This document shows, piece after piece, positions 44,900-54,103 of a stretch of 64,000 nt of DNA. The first letter of the stretch is position 1; each line of letters opens with the position of its first letter. The notes below the pieces were generated by a model that worked only from the letters and a program-made list of their open reading frames with translations, had not been told where the DNA came from and did no database searches. The stretch is from Hyphomicrobiales bacterium (GTDB taxonomy: Bacteria; Pseudomonadota; Alphaproteobacteria; Rhizobiales; Rhizobiaceae). The stretch is from positions 22,077 through 86,076 of the forward strand of contig UCIT01000028.1 in assembly GCA_900472625.1 (NCBI GenBank). The letters are read 5' to 3'. Both the position numbers and the translations under genes were made by a program.

Positions 44900-46285
44900 T
44901 CAGGCTTTTGCCAATCCGGCCGCAGCCTTGCCCGCCAACTGACCAAACACAAGAGCCATGCCGACATGCGTCCCCGAAAGATAACCGTTGCCGTGGAAGC
45001 CGCCTACGATTTCGCCGGCGGCATAAAGACCATCGATCGGCTTTCCGAAGACATCAATGACACGCAACCCATCATCGACTTTCAGGCCACCATTGTTTTG
45101 TGTAGTGCCAGGCACGGTAATGATACCGTAGAAAGGCCCAGTCGTAATCTCGGTCGGCTTGCCCGCCGTGCCGACCATATGATCTCTTCCAAATTCCGGA
45201 TCATGGCCTCGCCGCACACTTTCATTGTAGCGTCCAAGCGTCGCAACCGCTGCCTGGGCGTCGAAGCGACGCTCCGCTGCGATCTGGTCGAAAAGCTCCT
45301 CTAGCGTATCCGACTTGAATTCGGGGAAGCCGGTGAGCACACGGCCCCACATTGAATTCTTGTAGGCTTCGCGAACGGTCTCGTCATAAATCTGGAAGAT
45401 CGTCTCATCTTCCTGCTTAAGGGCCGCGACCGACACATCACTGTACATGCCCGCCTCATTGGCGAAACGTTCGCCATCGCTGTTCAAGAGCACTGCTCCG
45501 CAATAGGCGACAAGGGAGCCCTTTTGGGTCTTCGGCTCCGCCGGACCGGTCGGCGCGACGCCAGCCGAGATAAAGGAGGTTGCTGCACCGAGCGCCAGCG
45601 CCATGATTAATCCGTCGCCGCGGCATCCCGAACCGCCGATGGGCAGCATGCGGGCGCCGTTCGGCCCACCAAAATTTGTCATCAGTGCAAGGTTTCGCGT
45701 AAAGCCGCCGGTCGCTAGCACCACGCCCTTGGCTGCAAGAATCGTGACATTACCATCCTTCGTCTCCACATCAGCACCGACGACGCGGCCGGCATCGTCG
45801 CGGATGAGGCGGCGCGCTCGAGCAGCCACGCGGATATCAACGCCCCGCTGTCGCGCGGCGACCTCAAGAAGTCTGCCGATCTCCGCCCCGCCCCGCACGT
45901 TCCCGCTAAGCTCATGCATCCAAGCCCGACGCATATGGGCGAGTTGAAGCGATTTGTCATAGTGGAAGCCAAGGTCATCGACCAACCGCCGATATGCCCC
46001 GGGCACATGATCGAGATAGAGTTCGACCAATTTCGGATCATCGTCGCCATGATGAGAATCCCGAAGATCGGCCGCGAACTCCTCGCGCGACCCTTCGACG
46101 ATTCCTGTGCCGTAAAATGAGCAGTGGCCAGCGGACAAGCGCGTGCTTCCAGCGAGCTCGTCTTCGCTTTCCAGCGCTAGAACCTTGAGGCCAAGATCAG
46201 CCGCTTCGATCGCAGCGCTCAATCCTGCAGCGCCACACCCCAGTACCAGAACATCCGTATTGGTCGGCATATCGGACATCGTCAT
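44900..46285 (-). CDS. FAD-dependent dehydrogenase (fumarate reductase/3-ketosteroid dehydrogenase-like)
   Basis: The protein has 461 residues from ATG 46285, five bases after GGGAG; ATGs at 46297 and 46279 are alternatives. The FAD site is DVLVLGCGAAGLSAAIEAAD, then STRLSAGHCSFYGTG, GVVLATGGFTRN and a C-terminal TTQNNGGLKVDDGLRVID, PIDGLYAAGEIVGGFHG, YLSGTHVGMALVFGQLAG. The architecture is that of FAD_binding_2 flavoproteins, which desaturate or reduce C-C bonds next to carbonyls. Operon with the downstream SDR. A palindrome lies 146 bp upstream. Confidence 0.85.
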   Translation of the reverse strand: MTMSDMPTNTDVLVLGCGAAGLSAAIEAADLGLKVLALESEDELAGSTRLSAGHCSFYGTGIVEGSREEFAADLRDSHHGDDDPKLVELYLDHVPGAYRRLVDDLGFHYDKSLQLAHMRRAWMHELSGNVRGGAEIGRLLEVAARQRGVDIRVAARARRLIRDDAGRVVGADVETKDGNVTILAAKGVVLATGGFTRNLALMTNFGGPNGARMLPIGGSGCRGDGLIMALALGAATSFISAGVAPTGPAEPKTQKGSLVAYCGAVLLNSDGERFANEAGMYSDVSVAALKQEDETIFQIYDETVREAYKNSMWGRVLTGFPEFKSDTLEELFDQIAAERRFDAQAAVATLGRYNESVRRGHDPEFGRDHMVGTAGKPTEITTGPFYGIITVPGTTQNNGGLKVDDGLRVIDVFGKPIDGLYAAGEIVGGFHGNGYLSGTHVGMALVFGQLAGKAAAGLAKA

Positions 46286-46385
46286 TCCAACTCCCATTTT
46301 TCTAAATTCGATCAGCGATTGCTCCCGCGGATGCAGCTCGCCGATTTTTGAACAGATATCGAAAACTTGAATGGCGGCAACACTA

Positions 46386-46562
46386 CTAACGGGACCCGTA
46401 AATGGAAGATTTTTCTGTTTTTTGTTCACCTGATGAACAAGTGCTGGCTGTAATGGGCCCGATGTAGATGCAGCCAACTGTGTCACAGATCCACGACGGG
46501 TATGGCTCCGCCCTTACATTAAACGTCATCTCGACGGCTTTGCGATTTGATGGTCCGTTCAT
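46386..46562 (-). CDS. Short open frame with strong ribosome site, unknown
   Basis: ATG 46562 follows AAAAGGGAGAAGG and opens 58 residues (MNGPSNRKAVEMTFNVRAEP ... TEKSSIYGSR) on the minus strand upstream of the FAD gene. The protein has three Cys but no recognised family. The regulon palindrome at 46422-46440 lies inside it, so it may be a leader peptide or a stub of a lost gene (the start resembles a truncated enzyme N-terminus). Evidence beyond the ribosome site is lacking. Confidence 0.3.
   Translation of the reverse strand: MNGPSNRKAVEMTFNVRAEPYPSWICDTVGCIYIGPITASTCSSGEQKTEKSSIYGSR
46422..46440. promoter_or_regulatory. Regulon palindrome upstream of the FAD dehydrogenase operon
   Basis: TTGTTCACCTGATGAACAA is the best copy of the motif, a perfect 7-5-7 inverted repeat. 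Its centre is 146 bp before the start at 46285, further than at the other operons, so the transcription start may lie within the interval. A half-conserved second copy is 200 bp away at 46631. Confidence 0.7.
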
Positions 46563-46630
46563 CGCCTTCTCCCTTTTCACAGCCTAAATCGACGCCAAAC
46601 CATCGTTCAAAAAAAGTATCGCGTCGCGAC

Positions 46631-46647
46631 CGTTCGCAGAGTGAACA
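46631..46647. promoter_or_regulatory. Degenerate regulon palindrome before the GMC pseudogene
   Basis: CGTTCGCAGAGTGAACA keeps TGAACA and GTTC with the 5-bp spacer but has G for A in the left half. It is centred 116 bp upstream of ATG 46755. Taken alone it would not be called; the spacing and position agree with the other sites. Confidence 0.4.
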
Positions 46648-46754
46648 TTATTAGCCGAACCGGCCGTTCACCTGCCAGACGTGAGACTGGTGACCGTTGC
46701 AACCGTGGTAGGAGCCCTTAAATTTCTCGCCTCATCTTGAAAAAGGGGGAGATC

Positions 46755-48211
46755 ATGCATCCCGACGTCATTGTCATCGGGAAGTGGAGCAGGCGGCGCG
46801 CCGCTGACCAAGCGCCTCGCAGATCTGGGTTTGCACGTCCTGCTTTTGGAGAGAGGCCGTGTCATTGGAATCCTCGCCAGGTCCTGCTACAGCGGCGATA
46901 TCTCACGCAGGAGGCCTGGAAGGACGCGGTCGGCAAGCCCGTGAACCGCTACGCCCGCTACAACATCGGGGGCGCCACGAAATATTTTGGATCGGTGATG
47001 ATCAGGTTCCGAGAACAGGATTTTCTTGCGACTGAGCATCTCGACGGCACATCGCCAGCCTGGCCCTTCTCCTACAGCAGCCTTGAACCCTATTACGGCC
47101 AAGCGGAGCAACTCTTCGGGGTTCACGGTGCCATCCAAGACGACCCCACCGAACCGTATCGATCGACCGCCTTCCCCTTTCCCGCCGTTAAGTCGGAGCC
47201 TTTCGTCGCCGAGGTCGAGGCAAAGCTTCGGCGCCAGGGCCTTCATCCAAACCCTCTGCCGGTGGCGGTCGATCTTCACGAGGGTGGAAAATGCATCCGT
47301 TGCGCAACCTGTGAGGATTCCCTGTCGCGTCGGCGCCAAGAACGATGCCGAAACCCGCTGCGTGGTCCCGGCGCTTGAAACCGGACGCGTGACTTTGTGG
47401 GATAACGCCGTTGTGCTCAGGCTGGTTAGGGAGGCGTCGGGCTCCAGAATCGCGCGCGTAGAAGTCAAACACCAGGGTGAACTTAAGTCGATCGCGGCGA
47501 AGACCGTAATCCTGTCTGCCGGCGCTTTGAACTCAGCGCTGCTGCTCATTCGATCAGCAGACAGCTCTTATCCGGCGGGTACTGCTATTTCGTCGGGGAT
47601 GGTGGGCCGACACTACATGGGCCATTATTTCACGGCGATAATGGCCGTTTCTCAGCGCCGCAACCCGACGCACTTTCAAAAACAATGTCGATAAACGATT
47701 TTTATCTGGGGGATACCTCCTACCCGTACCCCTGAAGGTGCGCGTCGGCTTTCTGCCAGCTGTTGTCGGTCGCTTCCTAACTGCGCGGAGCGTCGACCTT
47801 TTGGTCACCACTGAGGATCTGCCAAAACCAAACAATCGCGTTGTAATCGACGGAGGCGAGGCGCGGCTTGCGGTCGTACGTTCGAATGCGGATCCCCACA
47901 AACGCTTGGCCGGCATTATGACGAAGATGATGAAGCAAATCGGCTTCCCCTCTGTCCTGACCAACACTATGCCATTGGCATTCAGCTCGGCGCAGTGCGG
48001 AACGGTCAGGATGGGCGACGAACCGTCTCTCGCTCTACTCGACGGACATTGCCGTGCCTACGATCACCCCAACCTTTTCGTGGTAGACGCGTCTTGCTTT
48101 CCCTCGTCAGGCTCGGTCAACCCATCTCTCACGATTGCCGCGCAGGCGCTGCGCGTTGCCGATCATGTTGCGAAAACGGAGTTCGGCATCCAGAGGTCGT
48201 CCGCATCGTGA
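46755..48211 (+). pseudogene. GMC-family oxidoreductase, multiply frameshifted
   Basis: GGGGGAG precedes ATG 46755. The start HPDVIVIG breaks at once; the FAD loop (SGAGGAPLTKRLADLGLHVL, LLERG) is in another frame. From 46870 the body is readable: RYNIGGATKYFGSVMIRFRE, WPFSYSSLEPYYGQAEQLFG, HEGGKCIRCATCEDS. After a shift near 47320 come TVILSAGALNSALLLIRS and RHYMGHY, then after another near 47690 SSAQCGTVRMGDEPS and SCFPSSGSVNPSLTIAAQAL. Three or more indels disable it. GMC enzymes of this size oxidise alcohols or sugars; the following two dehydrogenases fit the same unit. Confidence 0.88.
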
Positions 48212-48299
48212 ACAGGCCGGAATGGGCAATGACGGGCGGACTGGCAATCTCTAGCGTTTGAAGCGAGACAAGACCATTTACAATCTGATCGGTGCTTTG

Positions 48300-49292
48300 A
48301 TGATCCAACAGATATTCTTTCCCTCACTCGGCCACGTGGAGGTTCGCCAAGCGCCGCCTCCGCCGCCTCCTGGCAATGGTGAAGTATCGCTAGCACCGGC
48401 CTTTGTCGGCATATGTGGTACCGACGTTCATGTGCTGCATGGAAAACATAGCGTGAAGCCGCCGCTGGTCATCGGGCACGAGATGGCCGGTATCGTCGAA
48501 AAGATTGGGGCCGGCGTGGATGGCTTTGTCCCAGGGGATCACGTCGCCCTGAACCCGGTAGTGGCCTGCAGTGAATGCACCGCCTGTCTTCGGGGCCGCT
48601 ATAACATTTGCGAGAAGGCGACAATCATTGGTTTTCGGCTGCCCGGTGCGGCGCAGACGAAACTCGTCGTCAAACAGAAGCAACTGCACCACGTTCCGCC
48701 CACCATACCGCTACACCATGCGGCACTCGCCGAACCGCTATCCGTCGGCGTCCATGCCGTTTCGCGCGCGAGCGACCTTGAAGAGGTGCTGATTATTGGA
48801 GGCGGTACGATCGGGCTTTGCGTACTTGCCGCCGCCAAGGCCGCCGGTGCCGCACGCGTTACCGTAGTAGAGCCTGTTCCATCGAAACGTGCGCTCGCGC
48901 TTCATCTCGGCGCAACGGCAGCCCTTTCGCCGGACGAGCCAGTGGCGGAGCGCTTTTTTTCCACCTGCTTCGACATAGTGGGGCGGCCGGCCACACTCGG
49001 GCTTGCAGAAGGCAGTTGCATGTCCGGCGGGGTGATTGTCGTCGTTGGAACAGCTTTTGGTTTCAGCGAAGTGAATACTCCGCGCTTGCAACGATACGAG
49101 CTCACGCTTCTCGGAAGCAGCATCTTCGTTGACGATGACATGCGCCAAGCCATTGGCATCCTCGCCTCTGGCCTTTTTGATGCAGAGGCTTTTATTACTG
49201 GCCAGAGGTCGCTTGATGAAGCCTTTCAGGCTTACGCGGACGCCAGTGATCCGGCGAATGTCAAAACGATGATTCGAATGGGCAACAACTGA
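48300..49292 (+). CDS. Zinc-dependent medium-chain alcohol dehydrogenase, copy 1
   Basis: The protein has 330 residues starting MIQQIFFPSLGHVEV. GICGTDVHVLHGKHSVKPPL carries the catalytic Cys and VIGHEMAG the His-Glu. VVACSECTACLRGRYNIC holds four structural-zinc cysteines, and VLIIGGGTIGLCVLAAAKAA is the NAD loop. It belongs to the threonine/sorbitol dehydrogenase-like branch. A close paralog of identical length is at 59662-60654 with a nearly matching start (MVQQIFFEDVNRV) and end (NVKTLIRM). An upstream in-frame start is possible but has no ribosome site. Confidence 0.9.
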   Translation: MIQQIFFPSLGHVEVRQAPPPPPPGNGEVSLAPAFVGICGTDVHVLHGKHSVKPPLVIGHEMAGIVEKIGAGVDGFVPGDHVALNPVVACSECTACLRGRYNICEKATIIGFRLPGAAQTKLVVKQKQLHHVPPTIPLHHAALAEPLSVGVHAVSRASDLEEVLIIGGGTIGLCVLAAAKAAGAARVTVVEPVPSKRALALHLGATAALSPDEPVAERFFSTCFDIVGRPATLGLAEGSCMSGGVIVVVGTAFGFSEVNTPRLQRYELTLLGSSIFVDDDMRQAIGILASGLFDAEAFITGQRSLDEAFQAYADASDPANVKTMIRMGNN

Positions 49293-49298
49293 TCAAGC

Positions 49299-49315
49299 TG
49301 TTCACTCGCTGGACG
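49299..49315. promoter_or_regulatory. Degenerate regulon palindrome before the aldehyde dehydrogenase
   Basis: TGTTCACTCGCTGGACG has a full left half and TG-AC in the right half with the 5-bp spacer, centred 90 bp before ATG 49397. It fits the distance seen at the stronger sites but is a weak match. Confidence 0.35.
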
Positions 49316-49396
49316 TTCGGCCCGGCTGCGTTGCCGGCTTCGATATCGAGTCTAGCCTTCATACTGAGCCTTTTAATGCGCTTGATGGAGAAAAAG

Positions 49397-50866
49397 ATGC
49401 AACGCACTATATCGGTTAGGAATCCCAGGACCGGAGAACAAGACTATGCCTTCACCCCACCCGAAACCGCGGAGATCGTCGCGATCTGCCGCGACATGCG
49501 CCGTGAACAAAACGCCTGGGGCGCCGCGCCGCTGGAAGAAAGGCTTGCCGTTCTACGCAAATGGGCCGACGCGCTCGAAGCGAGTGCGACGGTGATAGGT
49601 GACGCGGAATTCGCCGACACAGGCCGTTACCGTCGTTCGCACGAGGTTCCGCTAATGGTCGTCAAGGCTCTGCGTTCCTGGTGCGAACGCGCCGCAGGCG
49701 TGATGGATAAAGCCTATCTGCAAGGCGACAGCTCGACGTTCAAGGACGTCACCTTCGCGACACAACTGATGCCGTATCCACTGGTAGGCATCATCAGTCC
49801 TTGGAACCAGCCGTTCCTGCTATCCACGATGGACGCCATACCCGCGCTGGTCGCAGGCTGCGCTGTCATCATCAAACCGAGTGAAGTGACGCCCCGCTTC
49901 ATTGAACCTGTAATGAGCACAATTCAGGCAGTTCCAGAGCTTGCGAAGGTGCTTCGGTATGTGCAAGGCGACGGCAAAGTCGGCCAGGACATTATCCAGC
50001 AGGTCGACATGCAGTGCTTTACCGGCAGCGTGCCAACAGGCAGGCTTGTTGCGGAAGCTTGTGCCAAGCGCTTCATCCCGGCCTTTCTTGAACTCGGTGG
50101 CAAAGATGCGGCGATTGTGACCGAAAACGCGGACATCGAACGGGCTGCCACCGCGGTTCTGCGCGGCTCGGTCTGGTGCACCGGTCAGATCTGCTTCGCC
50201 ACAGAGAGAGTGTACGTGCAGGAAAGCGTGCACGATCGCTTCGTGAAAGCGCTTTCGGAACAGGCCAAAGCGTTGCGGGTCACCTATCCGGATCACTCCA
50301 GCGGTGAAATCAATCCCTTCATCTTTGAACGACAGGCGGAGATCGTCGATCGACATATCGACGATGCGCTCGCCAAGGGCGCCAGGATCGTCGCGGGCGG
50401 AAAGAGCCAGCGGCTTGGCGGCGGGCTTTACATGGAAGCGACTGTCATGACCGACGTGACCCACGACATGGCGATCATGACCGAGGAGACTTTCGGGCCA
50501 ATCACGCCGGTCATGAAGTATAAGACCGAAGAAGACGCGGTCCGTCTCGCAAATGATACGCAGTATGGGCTGTCCGGTGCTGTCATCGGCGGCGACATGG
50601 AAGAGGCCATCCGCATTGGTCGACAGCTAAATGCTGGCGCGATTGCCCTGCAGGACACAGCCATCACTGAGGCCATCCTTCGCGATGCCGAGAAGAACTC
50701 CTTCAACAAGTCCGGTATGGGGGGCTCGCGCATGGGGCCAAGTGGTCTGCTGCGGTTCTTCCGCAAGAAGGCCCTGATAATGAACCATGGACGCGTTAAG
50801 AGCATGGCCGAGGAGGGCGAGGATACATTTCGCTCGGCCCAGCCCCCGCAGCGTATCGCCTCGTAA
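49397..50866 (+). CDS. Aldehyde dehydrogenase family protein
   Basis: The protein has 489 residues from ATG 49397, with GGAG 7 bases upstream; earlier ATGs lack a ribosome site. The NAD-ALDH fold shows GIISPWNQPFLLSTMDAIPA (catalytic Asn), IIKPSEVTPRF, FTGSVPTGRLVAEA, FLELGGKDAAIVTENADIER with the Glu, SVWCTGQICFATERVYV with nucleophile Cys, and EETFGPITPVMKY. The C-terminus extends about 35 residues past the usual end. It probably oxidises the aldehyde made by one of the alcohol dehydrogenases. It is not an MmsA-type acylating enzyme by length or motifs. A terminator follows. Confidence 0.9.
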   Translation: MQRTISVRNPRTGEQDYAFTPPETAEIVAICRDMRREQNAWGAAPLEERLAVLRKWADALEASATVIGDAEFADTGRYRRSHEVPLMVVKALRSWCERAAGVMDKAYLQGDSSTFKDVTFATQLMPYPLVGIISPWNQPFLLSTMDAIPALVAGCAVIIKPSEVTPRFIEPVMSTIQAVPELAKVLRYVQGDGKVGQDIIQQVDMQCFTGSVPTGRLVAEACAKRFIPAFLELGGKDAAIVTENADIERAATAVLRGSVWCTGQICFATERVYVQESVHDRFVKALSEQAKALRVTYPDHSSGEINPFIFERQAEIVDRHIDDALAKGARIVAGGKSQRLGGGLYMEATVMTDVTHDMAIMTEETFGPITPVMKYKTEEDAVRLANDTQYGLSGAVIGGDMEEAIRIGRQLNAGAIALQDTAITEAILRDAEKNSFNKSGMGGSRMGPSGLLRFFRKKALIMNHGRVKSMAEEGEDTFRSAQPPQRIAS

Positions 50867-50911
50867 GAGAAGCGCTCAGAATTAAGCATACAGCCTTCAC
50901 AGGGTTCAAAA

Positions 50912-50946
50912 CGCCACCGCCGGATTAACGAGCGGTGGCGCTTTTC
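50912..50946 (+). terminator. Rho-independent terminator after the aldehyde dehydrogenase
   Basis: CGCCACCGC (50912-50920) pairs with GCGGTGGCG (50932-50940) across an 11-base loop, followed by CTTTTCG. A 9-bp GC-rich stem with a short T-run 46 bp after the stop is a convincing intrinsic terminator for the 46755-50866 unit. Confidence 0.85.
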
Positions 50947-51086
50947 GTAAGAGGCGCGGGTTGCCTCTCTGAAGCCGAACTGTTGGTCCACACAGAACTG
51001 AGCCGGTGATGGAGTGAACCCTTCGGGCTGGACCACGGGACACGAAAAAACTGATACACTTTGCGGGCTTCAATCTAAGAAGGCTC

Positions 51087-51965
51087 ATGAGGTCCCGAGG
51101 TCCATATCGACGGCATTCGCCGCCGTTCAAAGTTGCAGCTTTGTCAAGATATTCGGAACGGCGTCATCGGGCGGCGCGATGCGCAGTGCACATTCAGCGT
51201 TTCGGCAAACCTCATCCAGTTGTGGCTGACGCAGTTCGATCGTGGCGAAGCGAACGACGAGGAAGCAGAAGCTAGCGTTATTGCCGAGTACGAGGCACAC
51301 TTTGCGGCGCTTGAACGCAAGGTCGGCCAGCTCACAATAGAGCTGGACCTGGTTAAAAAACCCGCGTCAGCCGATCGCCGGAGACAGCGGGAACTCCTCC
51401 ATCATCACCGGTCCCCGGCCTGACCTCTCAGACGGGGGTGCAAAATGATCGATCACCCGCGAAGCAGCTATTATTATCGATCAACTACAAGAGCGTTGAA
51501 CCTTGGGGATACGGAACTCGTTGCAATCATCGAGGATATCCAGGACGAGCCGCCCTGCTACGGATACCGACGCGTAACGCACGAGCTTCAGCGAAGAGGG
51601 CACGTGGTCAATCACAAGCGTGTCGCCCGCGTCCTGCGGGCCAACGGCTAGGGATCACGCCTCGCAAGCGGTAAGTTCGTACGACGGATAGCAACCACGA
51701 TTCACCGATCTACCCAAAACTTTATCGGAATGTGATCTCGTCGCCGCCTGACATGGTCTGGGTGGCCGACTTCACATACAGCCGCATCGCCTTCGGCTTT
51801 TGCTATCTCGCAGTCATTCTCGACGCTTGCAGCCGGAAAGTCGTCGGCTATGGCCTGTCAAAACGCCTGGACACGCCGTTGGCGTTGGCAGCGTTGCGTT
51901 CGGCGCTTGAGAGCAGAAAGCCTCCTCCCGGCTGCATCCACCACACGGACCGCGGATGCCGAGGC
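51087..51965 (+). mobile_element. IS3-family element remnant (orfA and orfB pieces)
   Basis: OrfA reads YRRHSPPFK, then in another frame LCQDIRNGVIGRRDAQCTFS, NLIQLWLTQFDRGEANDEEA and a leucine-zipper-like ALERKVGQLTIELDLVKK. OrfB reads IIEDIQDEPPCYGYRRVTHE, VNHKRVARVLRANG, a stop, then VWVADFTYSRIAFGFCYLAV, SRKVVGYGLSKRLDTPLALA and HHTDRGC, the start of the DDE second motif. Homology ends at about 51965. Both terminal repeats seem lost, and several stops and shifts make it inactive. Confidence 0.82.
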
Positions 51966-52049
51966 AGATTCAACCGGTCGCCGCAACACCCAAAACTAGG
52001 AGGTGTTTATCGTGACGGTAAGACGGCAATCGGAGCGGTCAACGCGGCA

Positions 52050-52600
52050 GAAATTATCCTCGCCAGGCCGGCCATGGGTATGGCAGCGTGAGAACTTGTG
52101 TAGGTTTTTGGCGAGAAATAGCGGCTGGCTTGTCCAGCGAAGATGCCGCTGTGGAAGCCAGTGTCTCTGCCCCCGTTGGGAGCCGGTGGTTTCGGAGTTC
52201 AGGCGGTATCCCTCCCACACATATTTCACCCTCGGCAACATCACTCAAAAACCGCAGCGCGGCGTTCGTAGAGCGAGAGGAAGTCGCTTTGGAGTGCGCT
52301 CGAGGAATCTGAGCCATCGCACGTAAGCTGGGACGATCACCCAGTACAATCTCGCGAGAGATCAGACGCAATTCCGCGACACGCGGCGGTGACTTCGACA
52401 ATCGCGCCATCACTGCGCAATGGCATGCTGATCGAGCGGCCCAACGGCCAAAGGTAGCGAAGCTGGTAACCAATGTCGCCCCTCGCGACTGTGCCACGCC
52501 GCCGGTCTCCAAGGGTCCATGAGACCGTCTCGCTGGGGCTCAACACTCCAGGCGTCGCGGCATTCCCATTCGACGGAGGGAGCGGATCACGCCATCCTGT
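52050..52600 (+). mobile_element. IS30-family transposase, N-terminal remnant
   Basis: Fragments in shifting frames give FWREIAAGLSSEDAAVEASV, VGSRWFRSSGGIPPTHISPS, AFVEREEVALECARG, IARKLGRSPSTISREI-like helix-turn-helix coding near 52320-52370, and AITAQWHADRAAQRPKVAKL. These follow the order of an IS30-type transposase N-terminus; the DDE core is missing. It abuts the IS3 remnant and an IS110 remnant, showing nested insertions. Confidence 0.75.
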
Positions 52601-52639
52601 AGTTTTGCTCCCTTTTCATCACTGCAAAAATGATGCGCG

Positions 52640-52887
52640 TTATCTTGTTAGCGAGCGCGACAGCTGCAATTCGAGGTTTGCGGCCGAAAATGTGCCCGAG
52701 CCAGTTGTGGGAATGTGGCCCAGGCTTCCATCGCGACAATGCAAAGCGATTGCTTATTTAGCACCTGCTGTAATTGGGTCAGCGATAGGACGCGGTTAAA
52801 TAGAACCGCACCGCCGCGATCCGTTACACAAACCTGGAAACTCCGTTCTGCAATGTCGACCGCGAGAATATGCGCCTATGTCATATG
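52640..52887 (-). mobile_element. IS110-family transposase, N-terminal remnant
   Basis: The reverse frame reads LAVDIAERSFQVCVTDRGG, VLNKQSLCIVAMEAWATFPQ and LARAHFRP, the DEDD domain start of IS110/IS111-type transposases (pattern VDIAK-x-x-F-Q, VGMEACG-x-AHxWAR). A stop sits two codons after the apparent start and the frame ends near 52670. Interval 52888-53179 contains no supported gene and is probably IS110 flanking sequence. Confidence 0.7.
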
Positions 52888-53179
52888 CCTTCCCTCCCTG
52901 CGCGCCATCATGGCGCTGAGCACGCATCATGCTCTGACGGCGACCGGACCGGGCGTCTCCCCCAACAGTTCATCCCCTGCTGTCGCTCGGCCGTTACACG
53001 GATCGTCGCCATGTGTTCTCGTAGTTTGGAAGCTCGCCGGCTTAGTGCGAGGGGCCGCCCCCTCGTGAACGCGGAGAAGGATATGTCAGAGCGCAAGATC
53101 GCCGGCATCTGCTAAGTGTGAAAGCGCCTCAGATCGACGCTACGGCCGTATCCGCCGCTATCTTTTCTGACTGGAGCGC

Positions 53180-54004
53180 TTATCTCGCCCCATGTGCGGC
53201 AATCGAAACATCTTCCCAGGCTTCCCAGGTCCTGATGCGCTGCTCGTAGGCAGCTTTGAACCGCGGGATCGTGGTCGCGCCAAGTACGAGACGGAGTGGG
53301 GGCTCCTGCGCATCGACCACCTTCATGATAGCGGTGGAGGTTGCGGAAGGATCACCCTGGTCGGATGGTTTGAATCCGGAGCGTATGGCTTGCCGAACAG
53401 GATCGTAGACATCGATACCGGATGCGAACCTCGCGGATGAACCGAAGCCGGTTGCAAAGCTCCCTGGCTCGATGATGGTGACTTTGATACCAAGATCCGC
53501 CACTTCGCCTGCGAGCGCCTCCGAGATAGCCTCCACGGCAAATTTCGTTGCCGTATAAGCACCTCCTGTTGGGAAGCTGAGTATACCCCCGATACTTGAC
53601 ACCGTCAGAATATGGCCGCCCGCTTGTCGCCGAAGAAAAGGCAGAGCCGCTTGAATGACTGAAAGTGTGCCGAACACATTGGTCTCGAAGTTTGCCTTTG
53701 CGGCGTCGATATCGAGCTCCTCGACCGCGCCCATGTAACCATAACCTGCAATACTGAGAACAACGTCGATGCGACCGAAGTGCCGGTGGGCTAAGTTGAC
53801 GACATTGAAGACCGCCTCGCGATTGGTAACATCGAGTTCGTGCGTGAGAACATTATCGCCGTAAGCGTCAACTAATTCTGTAAGGTCGCCCACATTTCGT
53901 GCGGTGGCCACAACCTTGTCACCACGAGTGAGTGCCGCTTCGGACCATGCGCGACCGAAACCGCGAGATGCTCCTGTAACGAACCAGATTTTACCCTGTG
54001 GCAT
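53180..54004 (-). CDS. Short-chain dehydrogenase/reductase
   Basis: The 274-residue SDR shows KIWFVTGASRGFGRAWSEAA, TARNVGD, HELDVTNREAV, VVLSIAGYGYMG where NNAG reads SIAG, LTVSSIGGILSFP and catalytic YTATKFAVEAISEAL. It is of the DltE-like/oxidoreductase type common next to TetR regulators. Its start is 99 bp from a divergent TetR gene and separated by a strong dyad operator. The altered NNAG motif occurs in this subgroup and need not be inactivating. Confidence 0.88.
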   Translation of the reverse strand: MPQGKIWFVTGASRGFGRAWSEAALTRGDKVVATARNVGDLTELVDAYGDNVLTHELDVTNREAVFNVVNLAHRHFGRIDVVLSIAGYGYMGAVEELDIDAAKANFETNVFGTLSVIQAALPFLRRQAGGHILTVSSIGGILSFPTGGAYTATKFAVEAISEALAGEVADLGIKVTIIEPGSFATGFGSSARFASGIDVYDPVRQAIRSGFKPSDQGDPSATSTAIMKVVDAQEPPLRLVLGATTIPRFKAAYEQRIRTWEAWEDVSIAAHGAR

Positions 54005-54029
54005 TCCGAAATTCCTTGCCTATAATGTT

Positions 54030-54062
54030 GCACTTGGTGCGGAGTATTTCCGCACTCAGTGC
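54030..54062. promoter_or_regulatory. Extended dyad operator between SDR and TetR genes
   Basis: GTGCGGAGTATTTCCGCAC (54037-54055) is a 7-5-7 palindrome nested inside GCACT (54030-54034) and AGTGC (54058-54062), giving a 33-bp symmetrical site. It lies 26 bp before the SDR start and 42 bp before the TetR start, so one repressor could silence both. Confidence 0.8.
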
Positions 54063-54103
54063 GATAATGTCAAGTGAATTCTTGTGAAGTGGGCGTGGAT
54101 TAG

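Noticed and set aside
48203..48214. TGAACA at 48209 upstream of the first Zn-alcohol dehydrogenase as a regulon site
   Set aside because: Only the right half matches (left half 3 of 6) and it lies inside the GMC remnant coding sequence.
49397..50866. Aldehyde dehydrogenase as the missing MmsA of the valine pathway
   Set aside because: It lies in another regulon and lacks features of CoA-acylating methylmalonate-semialdehyde dehydrogenase; context favours an ordinary aldehyde dehydrogenase.
52003..52326. Apparent Arg-rich protein in the transposon debris
   Set aside because: It is a shifted frame of the IS30 transposase remnant.
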